DNA of 64,000 nt from Albimonas donghaensis (GCF_900106695.1 NZ_FNMZ01000001.1:62001-126000), one strand, 5' to 3'; shown: positions 8,213 to 18,414, counted from the stretch's first letter. Numbers and translations: made by a program. Notes: generated from the sequence alone by a model not told the origin.

Positions 8213-9195
8213 CAGCCGCCGAACAGCGCGTTGAACTTCGCCTTGTGGGCCGCGTCGTTCTCAAGCGCGTCGGCGGGGTCGAAGTCCATCAGCTTGATCT
8301 CGGCCCGCGCCGGGAAGCCCTCGGGCGGGGTCACGTCGGGATGGGCGGGAAGGTAGCCCATCCGCGCGGCCAGCTCCTGCCCCTCGCGCGAGACCAGGAA
8401 GTCGATGAAGGCCTTGGCCGCGTCGGGGTTCTTCGCGGTGGAGAGGATCGCCGCCGGCTCGGTCACCGCCGAGACGCCCTGCGGCGGGAACACGAAGGCC
8501 ACGGGCGCGCCCTTGGCGGCTTCGCGGATCGGCAGGAAGTCGACGACCACGCCGCACAGCTTCTCGCCGCCGGCCACCGCCTTCAGGGTTCCGCCATTGC
8601 CGCCCTGCGCGACGGCGCCGGTTTCGGCCAGCTTGGCGTAGTAGTCCCAGCCCAGCTCCGGGTTGGCGGTCAGGGTGGCCATGTGGATGGTCGCGGCGCC
8701 CGAGGTCAGCGGCGAGGGCATCGCCACCTTGCCCGCGCAGGGGCCTTCCACCAGGTCCGCCCAGGTCGCCGGCGCCGCGTCGGAGGCGGTGTTGTAGACG
8801 ATGCCCGAGGTGATCAGCTTGGTGGAGAAGTAATACCCCTCCGGATCGTGCAGCCCGGCCGGATAGGCCGAGACGTCGGCCTCCGGATGCGCCATCAGCC
8901 GGCCTTCGCGCTTCAGGCCCTCCATGGTCACCATGTCGGCGATGAACAGCACGTCGGGCTGCGGGGCGTCGGCTTCGAATTCGGCGCGCAGGCGGGCCAT
9001 GATCTTGGTGGTGCCGTCGCGCACCCACTCGACCTCGACCTGCGGATAGGCGGCCATGAAGGCGTCGACGGTGGCCTGCGCGTCGGCGTTGGGCTGCGAG
9101 GTGTAGAGCACCAGCGGGCCTTCCTGCGCCGAGGCGGCGCCTGCGGTGGTCAGCGCGGCGGCGGAAAGGGCGAGGGCGGTCAGGAGGGGTCTCAT
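8212..9195 (-). CDS. Periplasmic substrate-binding protein, Fe3+/FbpA-like family
   Basis: A 327-residue periplasmic protein with a Sec signal (MRPLLTALALSAAALTTAGAASA). The mature start is LVLYTSQPNADAQATVDAFMAAYP, typical of extracellular solute-binding family 1/FbpA proteins. It also shows the expected GYYFSTKLITSGIVYNT and GKVAMPSPLTSGAA segments. It would deliver ligand to the downstream permease. The divergent 298-bp region upstream is shared with the zinc operon. Iron is the leading guess; no regulator-specific iron box is obvious to me, so the substrate is uncertain. Confidence 0.82.
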   Translation of the reverse strand: MRPLLTALALSAAALTTAGAASAQEGPLVLYTSQPNADAQATVDAFMAAYPQVEVEWVRDGTTKIMARLRAEFEADAPQPDVLFIADMVTMEGLKREGRLMAHPEADVSAYPAGLHDPEGYYFSTKLITSGIVYNTASDAAPATWADLVEGPCAGKVAMPSPLTSGAATIHMATLTANPELGWDYYAKLAETGAVAQGGNGGTLKAVAGGEKLCGVVVDFLPIREAAKGAPVAFVFPPQGVSAVTEPAAILSTAKNPDAAKAFIDFLVSREGQELAARMGYLPAHPDVTPPEGFPARAEIKLMDFDPADALENDAAHKAKFNALFGG

Positions 9196-9289
9196 ACGAG
9201 CTCCGCTGTCAGGGTCGGGGGGAGGATCGGCCTCCGTTTAACTCGGCTCGATTGCATTAATATGTCGGTGACGCGAGCCCTGATCGCAC

Positions 9290-9311
9290 GGCGCCTATGC
9301 GGCGCCTATGC
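9290..9311. repeat. Perfect 11-bp tandem duplication
   Basis: GGCGCCTATGC occurs twice back to back (9290-9300 and 9301-9311) in the divergent promoter region. It could be a simple duplication or two half-sites one helical turn apart. Confidence 0.7.
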
Positions 9312-9344
9312 GGGGCGATCCGGTCGCGAAACCGGCTTGTCGCA

Positions 9345-9364
9345 TGTTATGTTATACAGTAACA
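9345..9364 (+). promoter_or_regulatory. Candidate Zur-box-like palindrome upstream of the zinc operon
   Basis: TGTTATGTTATACAGTAACA has outer arms TGTTA/TAACA and a TATA centre; 14 of 20 positions are self-complementary. It resembles the AT-rich Zur operators of proteobacteria and stands out against the very GC-rich surroundings. It lies 130 bp upstream of the first gene of an operon whose members (COG0523 GTPase, ZrgA, DUF3299) are known zinc-starvation genes. Assignment to Zur is inference; no zur gene is in the window. Confidence 0.5.
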
Positions 9365-9493
9365 ATCTCCGCCGAAGCCGATGCGGCGGGACATCTCGTG
9401 CGGGCCAGGCGCCCGCGCCGCCCGATCCCCCGTTTCAGATCCGAGACCACAGTGACCCGGAAAGCGCCTTTCCGGGACCGGAGAGATTTCGCC

Positions 9494-10407
9494 ATGTTCG
9501 ATGTCGCCGTCATCGGGGGGAGCTTCGCGGGACTGACCGCAGCGCTCCAGCTCGGCCGCGCCAGCCGCTCCGTGCTGGTGATCGACGCGGGCGCGCCGCG
9601 CAACCGGACCTCGCCGGGGGCGCATGGGGCGGCGGGCTGGGACGGGAGGCCGCCGGCGGAGATCCTCGCCCGCTTCCGCGCCGACCTCGCCGCCTATCCG
9701 ACCGTCGCGCTGCGCGCCGGGACGGCCGAGGACGTCTCCGGCGGCCCGGACGGGTTCGAGGTTCGGCTGGCGGGCGGCGATCGGGTCGCCGCCCGGCGCA
9801 TCCTGCTGGCCCACGGGCAGCGCGACGTGCTCCCCCCGATCCCCGGCGTCGCCGAGGCCTGGGGGCGCCGCGTCCTGCACTGCCCCTATTGCCATGGCTA
9901 CGAGGTGAAGGGGGCGCCGCTCGCCGTGCTCGCCCTGCACCCGACGGCGGCGCATCAGGCCCTGATGCTGCGCGCCGACTGGAGCGACCGGGTCACGCTA
10001 TATGGCGCGGGGCCGGAGGGGCTGGATATCGCCGCGCTGGAGGCCGCGGGCGTTCTCGCGGACCCGCGCGGGGTGGAGGCGGTGCGCGCCGACGACGCCG
10101 GCGCCGATCTCTTCCTGACCGGCGGCGGGACCGCGCGCGTCGGGGCCCTGTTCCTCGCCCCCCGCGCCACGCTGGAGGGGAGCCCGGCGGCCCGGCTGGG
10201 CTGCGCCGCCGACGAGGGGCCCATGGGGCGTTTCCTGCGCGTCGGCCCGATGGGCCAGACCAGCCTGCCGGGCGTCTTCGCCGCCGGCGATCTCGCCCGC
10301 CCCATGCCCAACATCAACTTCGCCCTCGCCGACGGCGCCCAGTCCGGCGTCGCCTGCCACGCCTCGCTTCTGTTCCCCGGGTTCGTCCCGCCGCTGGAGA
10401 TCGCCGC

Positions 10408-10411
<4 letters not shown>
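9494..10411 (+). CDS. Thioredoxin-reductase-like FAD/NAD(P) oxidoreductase
   Basis: A 305-residue cytoplasmic flavoprotein. It has the FAD motif AVIGGSFAGLTAALQLGRA (about 5-23), a CPYC disulfide in VLHCPYCHGYEVKG, and the FAD-binding C-terminal motif GVFAAGDLARPMPNINFALADG. Small proteins of this sort reduce a thioredoxin-like partner or low-molecular thiols. ATG 9494 is preceded by GGAGAG at a good distance; the frame runs further up but into the AT-rich promoter. Its stop overlaps the start of the COG0523 GTPase gene (ATGA), so it is the first gene of the zinc operon. Its role in zinc stress is not established; it may keep metal-binding thiols reduced. Confidence 0.82.
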
Positions 10412-11631
<1,220 letters not shown>

Positions 11632-11786
11632 GGCTCGCCGCCGACATCGCTTCCCCCGCATCGCGGGCCGCCGCGGCTGTGGCCGGTGATCGCCCCGGCC
11701 CGCGCGCAAGACGCGGGAGCGGCGGGGCCCGCCCCGGCGATCTCGGCGCCACGCGGCTGCCCCGGCGCCGGCGCGAGGAAGACCCG

Positions 11787-12032
11787 ATGCGCGCCTTCGA
11801 CGCCCTGCCGGCGCCCCTGCGCCGCTGGCTGGCCGAGGCCGCGCGGCCCTGGTCGTCCGCCTCCTGCCGCCGGATTTGGCGGCGCGCCATGGCGCGGGGC
11901 GAAAGCGTGGAGGCCGCGCTCGCCCGCCTGACCCGGGCCGAGCGCCGGGCGCTGATGCGCGACGCCATGGCGCCCGGCGCTCCCCCCGAAATCCGCTCCC
12001 CTGTCGCATCGACGTTGCGGGCGCGTGCTTGA
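11787..12032 (+). CDS. Small conserved protein, DUF6525-like
   Basis: An 81-residue basic cytoplasmic protein, MRAFDALPAPLRRWLAEAA at the start, rich in Arg and Ala with three predicted helices. It resembles small alphaproteobacterial proteins labelled DUF6525 in my memory, function unknown. I prefer the ATG at 11787 because GAGGAAG lies about 7 nt upstream. An in-frame ATG at 11628 would overlap the GTPase stop (ATGA) and add 53 residues of low-complexity Arg/Ala/Gly that look non-coding. It sits between the zinc GTPase and zrgA, so it may be part of the zinc response. Confidence 0.6.
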   Translation: MRAFDALPAPLRRWLAEAARPWSSASCRRIWRRAMARGESVEAALARLTRAERRALMRDAMAPGAPPEIRSPVASTLRARA

Positions 12033-12063
12033 AATGACCATAATCGTCAAGGAAGGAACCGTC

Positions 12064-12714
12064 ATGAAAACCGCTCGTCTGGCTCTGCTGGCCTCCGCCG
12101 CCGCGATCCTCGTCGCAGCCCCCCTCCACGCGCAGGACAAGCGCGAAATGGAGGCCCATGAGCATGGCGTCAGCACGCTGGAACTGGCCGTCGAGGGCGG
12201 CGAGGTGGCGATCAACCTGACCTCGCCCGGCGCCGACATCGTCGGCTTCGAATACGCGGCGAGCTCGGACGCGGACAAGGACGCGGTCGAGGCCGCGATC
12301 CGGGTCCTGCTGACGCCCGAGAACGTCGTGACCCTTCCGGACGCCGCCGAATGCCGCCTGACCGAGGTGCTGGCGCATCTGCATGGCGGCGGCGACCATG
12401 ACGAGGACGAGCACGGCCACGGGGACCATGAGGACCACGCCGACGACCATGCCGACGAGGCGCATCACGACGACGGCCATGGGGACGACCACGGGGACGA
12501 ACACGGCGACGACCACGAAGCCGGCGCCGAGCACAGCGAATTCCACGTCCGCTACCGGTTCGCCTGCGAACACCCCGAGGATCTGACCGCCCTCGCCTTC
12601 CCCTTCTTCGAGCGCTTCGGCGCCGCGAAGGAGATCGAGGCGCAATACGTCACCGATGCGGGCGCGGGCTCCGCCGAGATCACGCGCGACGCAGCGGAGC
12701 TGTCCCTGAAGTGA
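12064..12714 (+). CDS. zrgA: Zinc-uptake protein ZrgA (DUF2796), periplasmic, histidine-rich
   Basis: A 216-residue exported protein with a Sec signal (MKTARLALLASAAAILVAAPLHAQ). It matches the DUF2796/ZrgA layout: an N-terminal HEHGVSTLELAVEGGEV segment, a central linker (about 105-157) with 15 His among many Asp/Glu, and a C-terminal HVRYRFACEHPEDLTALAFPFF-like portion. In Vibrio cholerae ZrgA is the zinc-binding component of the ZrgABCDE importer. ATG 12064 follows AAGGAAGG. The next gene starts in its stop codon. It is likely the periplasmic zinc trap of this operon. Confidence 0.88.
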   Translation: MKTARLALLASAAAILVAAPLHAQDKREMEAHEHGVSTLELAVEGGEVAINLTSPGADIVGFEYAASSDADKDAVEAAIRVLLTPENVVTLPDAAECRLTEVLAHLHGGGDHDEDEHGHGDHEDHADDHADEAHHDDGHGDDHGDEHGDDHEAGAEHSEFHVRYRFACEHPEDLTALAFPFFERFGAAKEIEAQYVTDAGAGSAEITRDAAELSLK

Positions 12715-13463
12715 GCCGACCCGAACCCGCTCCCGCCCTCGCCCCCGCTCCGCGCGCCGAACCCCGTCCGGCGCTCGCGCTCCGCGACGTGGCCTTCGCC
12801 TGGCCGGGCGCGGGGCGGGGACGGGGCGGGTTCGGCCTGCGCTGCCCTGACTTCTCGCTGGCGCAGGGGGAAAGCGTGCTGCTGCTCGGCGCCAGCGGTT
12901 CGGGCAAGTCCACGCTGCTGTCGCTGATCTGCGGGATCGTGGCGGCCGATGCGGGCGTGGTGGCGGTGGCGGGGACGGATCTGCGCGGCCTCTCCGCCGG
13001 CGCCCGCGACCGTTTCCGGGCCGAGCGCATCGGCGTGATCTTCCAGCAGTTCAACCTGCTGCCCTATGCGAGCGTTTCCGACAACATCCTGCTGCCCCTG
13101 CGCTTCGCCCCCGAACGCCGGGCGCGGGCCGGCGAAGGAGCGGCGGAGGTCCGGCGGCTCTGCGCGGCGCTGGGGCTGCCCGCGGACGCGCCCGAAACCC
13201 CCGCCGGCCGGCTCAGCGTCGGCCAGCAGCAGCGCGTCGCCGTGGCCCGCGCCCTGATCGGGCGCCCGGGCCTGATCGTGGCGGACGAGCCGACCTCGGC
13301 GCTGGACGCCGCCGCCCAGGACGCGTTCCTCGGCCTGCTGTTCGGGCAGGCGGAGGACGCGGGCTCCTCCCTGCTGATGGTCAGCCATGACCCGCGGCTG
13401 GGGGAACGCTTCGACCGGGTCGTCCGGATCGAGGACATCGCCGCGGCGGAGCGAAACCCATGA
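12711..13463 (+). CDS. ABC transporter ATP-binding protein of ZrgA-type zinc importer (LolD/MacB type)
   Basis: A 250-residue ATPase with Walker A GASGSGKST (about 60-68), Q-loop IFQQFNLLPYASVSDNI, Walker B LIVADEPTSALD and switch VSHDP. The signature motif reads LSVGQQQRV rather than LSGGQ, a one-residue departure. It starts at a GTG overlapping the zrgA stop (GTGA). Proteins of this LolD-like group pair with FtsX-type permeases, which is exactly what follows. It probably powers the ZrgA-dependent uptake system from the cytoplasmic side. Confidence 0.88.
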   Translation: MSRPEPAPALAPAPRAEPRPALALRDVAFAWPGAGRGRGGFGLRCPDFSLAQGESVLLLGASGSGKSTLLSLICGIVAADAGVVAVAGTDLRGLSAGARDRFRAERIGVIFQQFNLLPYASVSDNILLPLRFAPERRARAGEGAAEVRRLCAALGLPADAPETPAGRLSVGQQQRVAVARALIGRPGLIVADEPTSALDAAAQDAFLGLLFGQAEDAGSSLLMVSHDPRLGERFDRVVRIEDIAAAERNP

Positions 13464-14707
13464 TCCTGCGTCTCGCCATCGGCTCGCTCTTCGCCCGCGC
13501 GCTGACCGTGGGCATGACCGTGCTCGCCATCGCGCTGTCGGTCGCGCTGTTCCTCGGCGTCGAGAAACTGCGCACCGGGGCGCGGGCCAGCTTCGCCGAC
13601 ACGATCTCGGGGACCGACCTGATCGTGGGCGCGCGCTCGGGCTCGGTGCAGTTGCTGCTCTACTCGGTGTTCCGCATCGGCAACGCCACCAACAACGTGA
13701 GCTGGGAGAGCTTCCAGGACATCGCCTCGCGCCCCGAGGTGGACTGGGCCGTGCCCATCTCGCTCGGCGACAGCCACCGGGAATTCCGGGTGATGGGCAC
13801 CACGCCCGAGTTCTTCCGCCGCTACGAATACCGCGGCGGCCGGTCGCTGGAATTCGCCGAAGGGCGGGGGCTGGACGACCTCTATGACGCGGTGATCGGG
13901 GCGGATGTGGCCGCGGCGCTGGGCTATGAGGTCGGCGACCCGATCGTGGTCTCCCACGGGCTCGCCTCTTTCACCGACCATGACGACCAGCCGTTCCGCA
14001 TCGCCGGGATCACGGCCAGGACCGGCACCCCGGTGGACCGCACGGTGATCGTCAGCCTGGAGGCCATCGAGGCGATCCATGTGGACTGGCGCGGCGGCGG
14101 CAAGACCGGCGCCGCCACGCCGGTGGAGGCGATCCGGGCCATGGAGCTGACGCCCACCGCCATCACCGCGGCGCTGGTCGGGGTGAAATCGCGGCTGCGC
14201 ATCTTCACCCTGCAACGCTGGATCAACGATTATCCCGAGGAGCCGCTGCTCGCGATTCTCCCCGGCGTGGCGTTGCAGGAGCTGTGGGCCATCGTCGGGG
14301 TGGCGGAAACCGCGCTGGTCGGCGTCTCCGCCATGGTGGTGCTGACGGCGCTGCTGGGCATGACGGCGATGATTTTCTCCACGCTCAACGAGCGGCGGCG
14401 CGAAATGGCGATCTGGCGGGCGATGGGGGCGCGGCCGGCGACGATCCTCGGCCTGCTGGTGCTGGAGGCGATGCTGATGGCCGCCGCCGGGGCCGTGCTG
14501 GGGGCGGCGCTGCTCTATGCGGGGCTGGCGGCCGGGCGGCCGCTGGTGGACGCGGCCTTCGGGATCTGGCTGCCGATCGAGCCCCCCAACGCGCGCGAGC
14601 TGTGGACGCTCGCCGCCGTGATCGGCGCGGCGGCGCTGGCCAGCCTGCTGCCCGCGCTCCGGGCCTATCGCCTGTCCCTCGCCGATGGCATGATGGTGAG
14701 AACATGA
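13460..14707 (+). CDS. FtsX/MacB-type ABC permease of ZrgA-type zinc system
   Basis: A 415-residue inner-membrane protein with one N-terminal hydrophobic helix (about 14-35), a large periplasmic domain, and three C-terminal membrane segments (about 285-400). These include the FtsX-typical ERRREMAIWRAMGARP loop. It overlaps the ATPase gene by ATGA and the following DUF3299 gene by ATGA. FtsX-like permeases usually couple ATP hydrolysis to periplasmic conformational work rather than forming a classical channel, so how zinc crosses the membrane here is unclear. Confidence 0.85.
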   Translation: MILRLAIGSLFARALTVGMTVLAIALSVALFLGVEKLRTGARASFADTISGTDLIVGARSGSVQLLLYSVFRIGNATNNVSWESFQDIASRPEVDWAVPISLGDSHREFRVMGTTPEFFRRYEYRGGRSLEFAEGRGLDDLYDAVIGADVAAALGYEVGDPIVVSHGLASFTDHDDQPFRIAGITARTGTPVDRTVIVSLEAIEAIHVDWRGGGKTGAATPVEAIRAMELTPTAITAALVGVKSRLRIFTLQRWINDYPEEPLLAILPGVALQELWAIVGVAETALVGVSAMVVLTALLGMTAMIFSTLNERRREMAIWRAMGARPATILGLLVLEAMLMAAAGAVLGAALLYAGLAAGRPLVDAAFGIWLPIEPPNARELWTLAAVIGAAALASLLPALRAYRLSLADGMMVRT

Positions 14708-15225
14708 CTCAAGCGCACATGATAACCCGCCGGCGTTTCGGCCTGATGGCCGCGGCCGCCTCGCTGAGCGTCGCGCCCCGCGCGGCCTTCGCCGCGGCCT
14801 TCCGCGAAATCACCTGGGAGGATCTGATCCCCCCCGGCGAGCCCTATTCGGAGATCGTCGGCGACGGCAAGTTCGACGCCGTGAACGACGTCTGGGTGCC
14901 CGAGTTCGACGAGCACGGCGCCAAGCTCAACCCCGAGCTGGACGGCGCGCTGGTGAAGCTGCCGGGCTACATCATCCCGCTGGAGATGGGGGCCGAGGGC
15001 GTCACGGATTTCGTGCTGGTCCCCTATGTCGGCGCCTGCATCCACGTCCCCCCGCCGCCGCCCAACCAGCTGGTGCTGGTCTCCGCGAAAGACCCCTGGC
15101 CGAGCGAGAGCCTGTGGGACGCGGTCTGGGTGTTCGGGCGCATGACGGCCCAGCTCTCCTCCACCGAGGTCGCCCAGACCGGCTACCGGATCGAGGCCGA
15201 GAAGGTCGAGGCCTATCAGTGGTGA
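14704..15225 (+). CDS. DUF3299 protein, Tat-exported, zinc-operon component 1
   Basis: A 173-residue exported protein. The start MTQAHMITRRRFGLMAAAAS carries a twin-arginine motif, suggesting folded export. The mature part contains the family landmarks ITWEDLIPPG, LPGYIIPLEMG and VPYVGACIHVPPPPPNQLVLV. The Cys-x-His in ACIHVP could bind metal. DUF3299 proteins are encoded with ZrgA in the V. cholerae zinc importer locus. Here two occur in tandem; this is the one with a Tat signal. It overlaps its upstream neighbour by ATGA and its downstream neighbour by GTGA. Confidence 0.82.
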   Translation: MTQAHMITRRRFGLMAAAASLSVAPRAAFAAAFREITWEDLIPPGEPYSEIVGDGKFDAVNDVWVPEFDEHGAKLNPELDGALVKLPGYIIPLEMGAEGVTDFVLVPYVGACIHVPPPPPNQLVLVSAKDPWPSESLWDAVWVFGRMTAQLSSTEVAQTGYRIEAEKVEAYQW

Positions 15226-15758
15226 GCCGCGCGTCCCGGCGCCGCGTCCTGGCCGCCTTCCTCGCGGCGCTGGGCCTCGCGGCGCTGGGCCTCGCGGCGC
15301 TGGGCCTGGCGGCCGCGTCCGCGCAGGCCGAAGATGTCGTGGACCTCGGTTGGGATGACCTGATCCCGCAGGGCCAGCCGCCGCTGTCGCCCTCGCTGGA
15401 AGGGGTGATCCCCCATGACGAAAGCGCGATGGCGAGCGGGCAGCCGGCGTCTTCGGGCGTGCGCGGCGACTGGAACGGCCGCATCGTGCGCCTGTCGGGC
15501 TTCGTCATCCCGCTCGACCAGGACGGGGCCGGGGTGCGGGTGTTCATGCTGGTCCCCTATGTCGGGGCCTGCATCCATGTGCCTCCGCCCCCGGCCAACC
15601 AGCTTGTGCTGGTCACGTCCGAACGCCCCTACGAGGCCGAGGGCCTGTTCGCCCCGGTGACGGTGACGGGGATGTTCGGCGCGGCCGCGACCTCGACCCG
15701 GTTGGCGGAGGTGGGCTACGCGCTCTCCGCCGACCGGATCGAGGCCTATGGCGGCTAG
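15222..15758 (+). CDS. DUF3299 protein, exported, zinc-operon component 2
   Basis: A 178-residue paralogue of the preceding gene, sharing DLGWDDLIPQG, LSGFVIPLDQDG and VPYVGACIHVPPPPANQLVLV. The GTG start at 15222 overlaps the upstream stop. The N-terminus MSRASRRRVLAAFLAALG begins a long hydrophobic signal that contains three exact LGLAA repeats, encoded by a 15-bp tandem repeat. The Arg-Arg-Arg cluster is compatible with Tat or Sec export. The extra length before VIPLDQ (about 75-100) is unlike its sibling. Likely the last gene of the zinc operon. Confidence 0.8.
   Translation: MSRASRRRVLAAFLAALGLAALGLAALGLAAASAQAEDVVDLGWDDLIPQGQPPLSPSLEGVIPHDESAMASGQPASSGVRGDWNGRIVRLSGFVIPLDQDGAGVRVFMLVPYVGACIHVPPPPANQLVLVTSERPYEAEGLFAPVTVTGMFGAAATSTRLAEVGYALSADRIEAYGG
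15261..15305 (+). repeat. 15-bp tandem repeat (3 exact copies) in a signal-peptide region
   Basis: CTCGCGGCGCTGGGC is repeated three times (15261-15275, 15276-15290, 15291-15305) and begins a fourth, degenerate copy. It lengthens the hydrophobic core of the second DUF3299 signal peptide by five residues per copy. The repeat is in frame and prone to slippage. Confidence 0.85.
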
Positions 15759-15807
15759 CGCGCCCTCGCCTTCAGCGCGCCCTCGCCTTCAGCGCGCCCC
15801 TGCCTTC
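15757..15807. repeat. 17-bp tandem repeat between convergent genes
   Basis: AGCGCGCCCTCGCCTTC occurs at 15757-15773 and 15774-15790, with a one-base variant at 15791-15807. It begins on the stop codon of the second DUF3299 gene and ends on the stop codon of the phnE-like gene, filling the convergent gap. On the minus strand each copy carries TGA. Confidence 0.8.
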
Positions 15808-16634
15808 AGCGTGCCCGGGCGCGGAGCCGGTCGGTCAGCCACTCCATCGCCAGCACGATCACGAACACCGCGAGGATGATCGCGGAAGCCTTCTGATACT
15901 GGAACAGGTCGAAGGCGGTTTTCAGCTCCTGCCCGATGCCGCCCGCGCCCACCAGCCCCAGCACCACCGAGGACCGCACCGCCTTTTCCAGCGCGAAGAG
16001 CGAGGCGTTGATCATCGAGGGCAGGGCGTCGGGCAGCACCGCGCCGAACAGCACGCCCCAGCGGTTGGCGCCAATGGTCTCCAGCGCCTGCCGGGGTTCG
16101 GCCTCGGTCTCCTCCATCGCCTCGGCGAAGAAGCGGCCGCAAAAGCCCAGCGTGTCCACGGCGATGGTCATGGTGCCGGCCACGGCGCCCAGCCCGACGG
16201 CCGAGACGAAGATCAGCGCCCAGACCAGGTCCGGCACGGTGCGCGCCAGCGACACGGTGGCCTTGAACAGGAAGGCCCCGCGCCCGAACGGCGTCACCCC
16301 GCGGGCCGAGGCCCAGGCGAAGGGCAGCGAGACGAGCACCCCGAAGAAGGCCCCGACCAGCGCGATCTGAAGCGTCTCCACGATGCTCCAGAACATGCGC
16401 AGCAGGAAGGCGGGGTCGGTCTCGGGCGGCAGCATCCGGCCGACCAGCCGGGCGATGCGGGGCCCGCCCTCGGCCAGCCGCTCGGGAGACGGCGCCACGT
16501 CCCCGAGGCTGGCCACGATCAGCGCCAGCACCGCCACGATCAGAGCGAAGCTGAGCGGGGAGCCGCCGCTGAGCCGCGAGGGCGGGGGCAGGGGGGCGGG
16601 CGCGGGGCGAATGCCCGGGAAATCCAGCGTCCGG

Positions 16635-16642
<8 letters not shown>
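15806..16642 (-). CDS. phnE: Phosphonate-type ABC transporter permease
   Basis: A 278-residue inner-membrane permease of the PhnE family with about six segments. The coupling loop LETIGANRWGVLFGAVLPDALP is typical of PhnE/PtxC. It overlaps the ATPase gene by 8 bp. Together with the binding protein and ATPase it should import a phosphonate, phosphite or phosphate ester. A short tandem repeat flanks its stop codon. Family is clear; the exact ligand is not. Confidence 0.85.
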
Positions 16643-17447
<805 letters not shown>

Positions 17448-17449
17448 GA

Positions 17450-18310
17450 TCAGTCGCCGACGAAATCGGTGACGGTGTCGATGCCGATGGTCTTGTACAT
17501 GTCGCGGACGTAGTCGTAGTCGCTGTCCTCGATGCCGGTCAGGAAGAACCCGCCCTTGTACTTCTGGTTGTCGTCGCCCTTCAGCACCGACGCCATCAGC
17601 GCCCGGCCGTCCTCGACGAAGGCCGTGCGGACCTTCTCCAGCGCCGCCGGATCCACGTCGGCGCGGGCCACGAGGATGTCGTTGGGCAGGTCGCGGCCGC
17701 GGGCGACCACCTGGAAGGCCACGTCGGGGAAGGCCTCGCGGATCTTGTTGAGATGGCCGAAGTTCATCCCCACCGCGGCGACGTCGCCGTTGACCATCGC
17801 CTCGACCGCCACGTTGCGGTTGATGATGCGGGCCTCGTAATCCTCGCCCAGCTTCAGGCCGAGATCCGACAGCGCCTGCGCCGGCCCGAGATGCTGGGAG
17901 GTCGAGCCGACCGAACCGAAGGTCACCACCTGGCCGCGCAGATCCTCGACCGTCTTCACCGGCCCGTCGGCCAGCGCCACGACCTGGGCGAAATAGTCGG
18001 GACGCTGCCAGGCGGCGACGATCACCGGGTTCGACAGCGCCTTGATCACCACGTATTCCGCCGGGCCGGTCAGCACGAAGTCCACCTGGCCGGCGTTCAT
18101 CGCCTCCACCGCCGCGGTGCGCGAGGACACCGGGTAAAGGTCGATCTCCAGCCCGGTCGAGGCCTCCAGCGCCGCTTCGAAGGCGCCGAATTCCTGGGTG
18201 AGCTGCTCCAGCCCCTCGACATCGGTGACGGCGAACTTCAGCGGTTCGGCAGCGGCGGAGACCGCGCCGGCGGCCAGCATGGCGGTCGCGGCGATGACGG
18301 TTTTCAGCAT
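17450..18310 (-). CDS. phnD: Phosphate/phosphite/phosphonate-type periplasmic binding protein
   Basis: A 286-residue periplasmic protein with a Sec signal (MLKTVIAATAMLAAGAVSAAA). PhnD-family features include QVDFVLTGPAEYVVIKA, VVTFGSVGSTSQHLGP (the Ser/Thr-rich anion-binding loop) and MVNGDVAAVGMNFGHLNK. It should capture an oxyanion such as a phosphonate or phosphite and hand it to the adjacent permease. It is divergent from phnM; the 104-bp gap holds a PhoB-box-like repeat. Ligand not assignable from sequence. Confidence 0.85.
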   Translation of the reverse strand: MLKTVIAATAMLAAGAVSAAAEPLKFAVTDVEGLEQLTQEFGAFEAALEASTGLEIDLYPVSSRTAAVEAMNAGQVDFVLTGPAEYVVIKALSNPVIVAAWQRPDYFAQVVALADGPVKTVEDLRGQVVTFGSVGSTSQHLGPAQALSDLGLKLGEDYEARIINRNVAVEAMVNGDVAAVGMNFGHLNKIREAFPDVAFQVVARGRDLPNDILVARADVDPAALEKVRTAFVEDGRALMASVLKGDDNQKYKGGFFLTGIEDSDYDYVRDMYKTIGIDTVTDFVGD

Positions 18311-18363
18311 GAGATGCCCCTCGTTGAGATAAAAACGTCTTCAGCCGCTGGTATGCGCCTTGC

Positions 18364-18381
18364 GCGACGGATGCGTGACGC
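18364..18381 (-). promoter_or_regulatory. Candidate PhoB box between phnD and phnM
   Basis: Read on the minus strand, GCGTCACGCATCCGTCGC has two GTC cores 11 bp apart, the half-site spacing of the Pho box (CTGTCAT-4 nt-CTGTCAT). It matches 10 of 18 consensus positions, 12 if C is allowed at the last base of each half-site. Position between two divergent phosphonate genes makes PhoB control plausible but unproven. Confidence 0.4.
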
Positions 18382-18414
18382 TTCCTCAACGGTTTCGAGA
18401 AGAAGGACCCACCC

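Noticed and set aside
6036-8264. Long minus-strand frame opposite and beside the iron-type permease
   Set aside because: Arg/Pro-rich with no motifs; the permease in the other frame has clear membrane segments and coupling loops.
9243-9275. AT-rich patch near the iron-type binding-protein gene as a Fur or Irr box
   Set aside because: ATTGCATTAATATG is AT-rich but does not match a Fur or Irr consensus well enough; probably just promoter sequence.
8245-10407. In-frame extension of the COG0523 GTPase far upstream
   Set aside because: The extension crosses the promoter and the flavoprotein gene in another frame; the ATG at 10408 overlaps the previous stop and starts the conserved domain.
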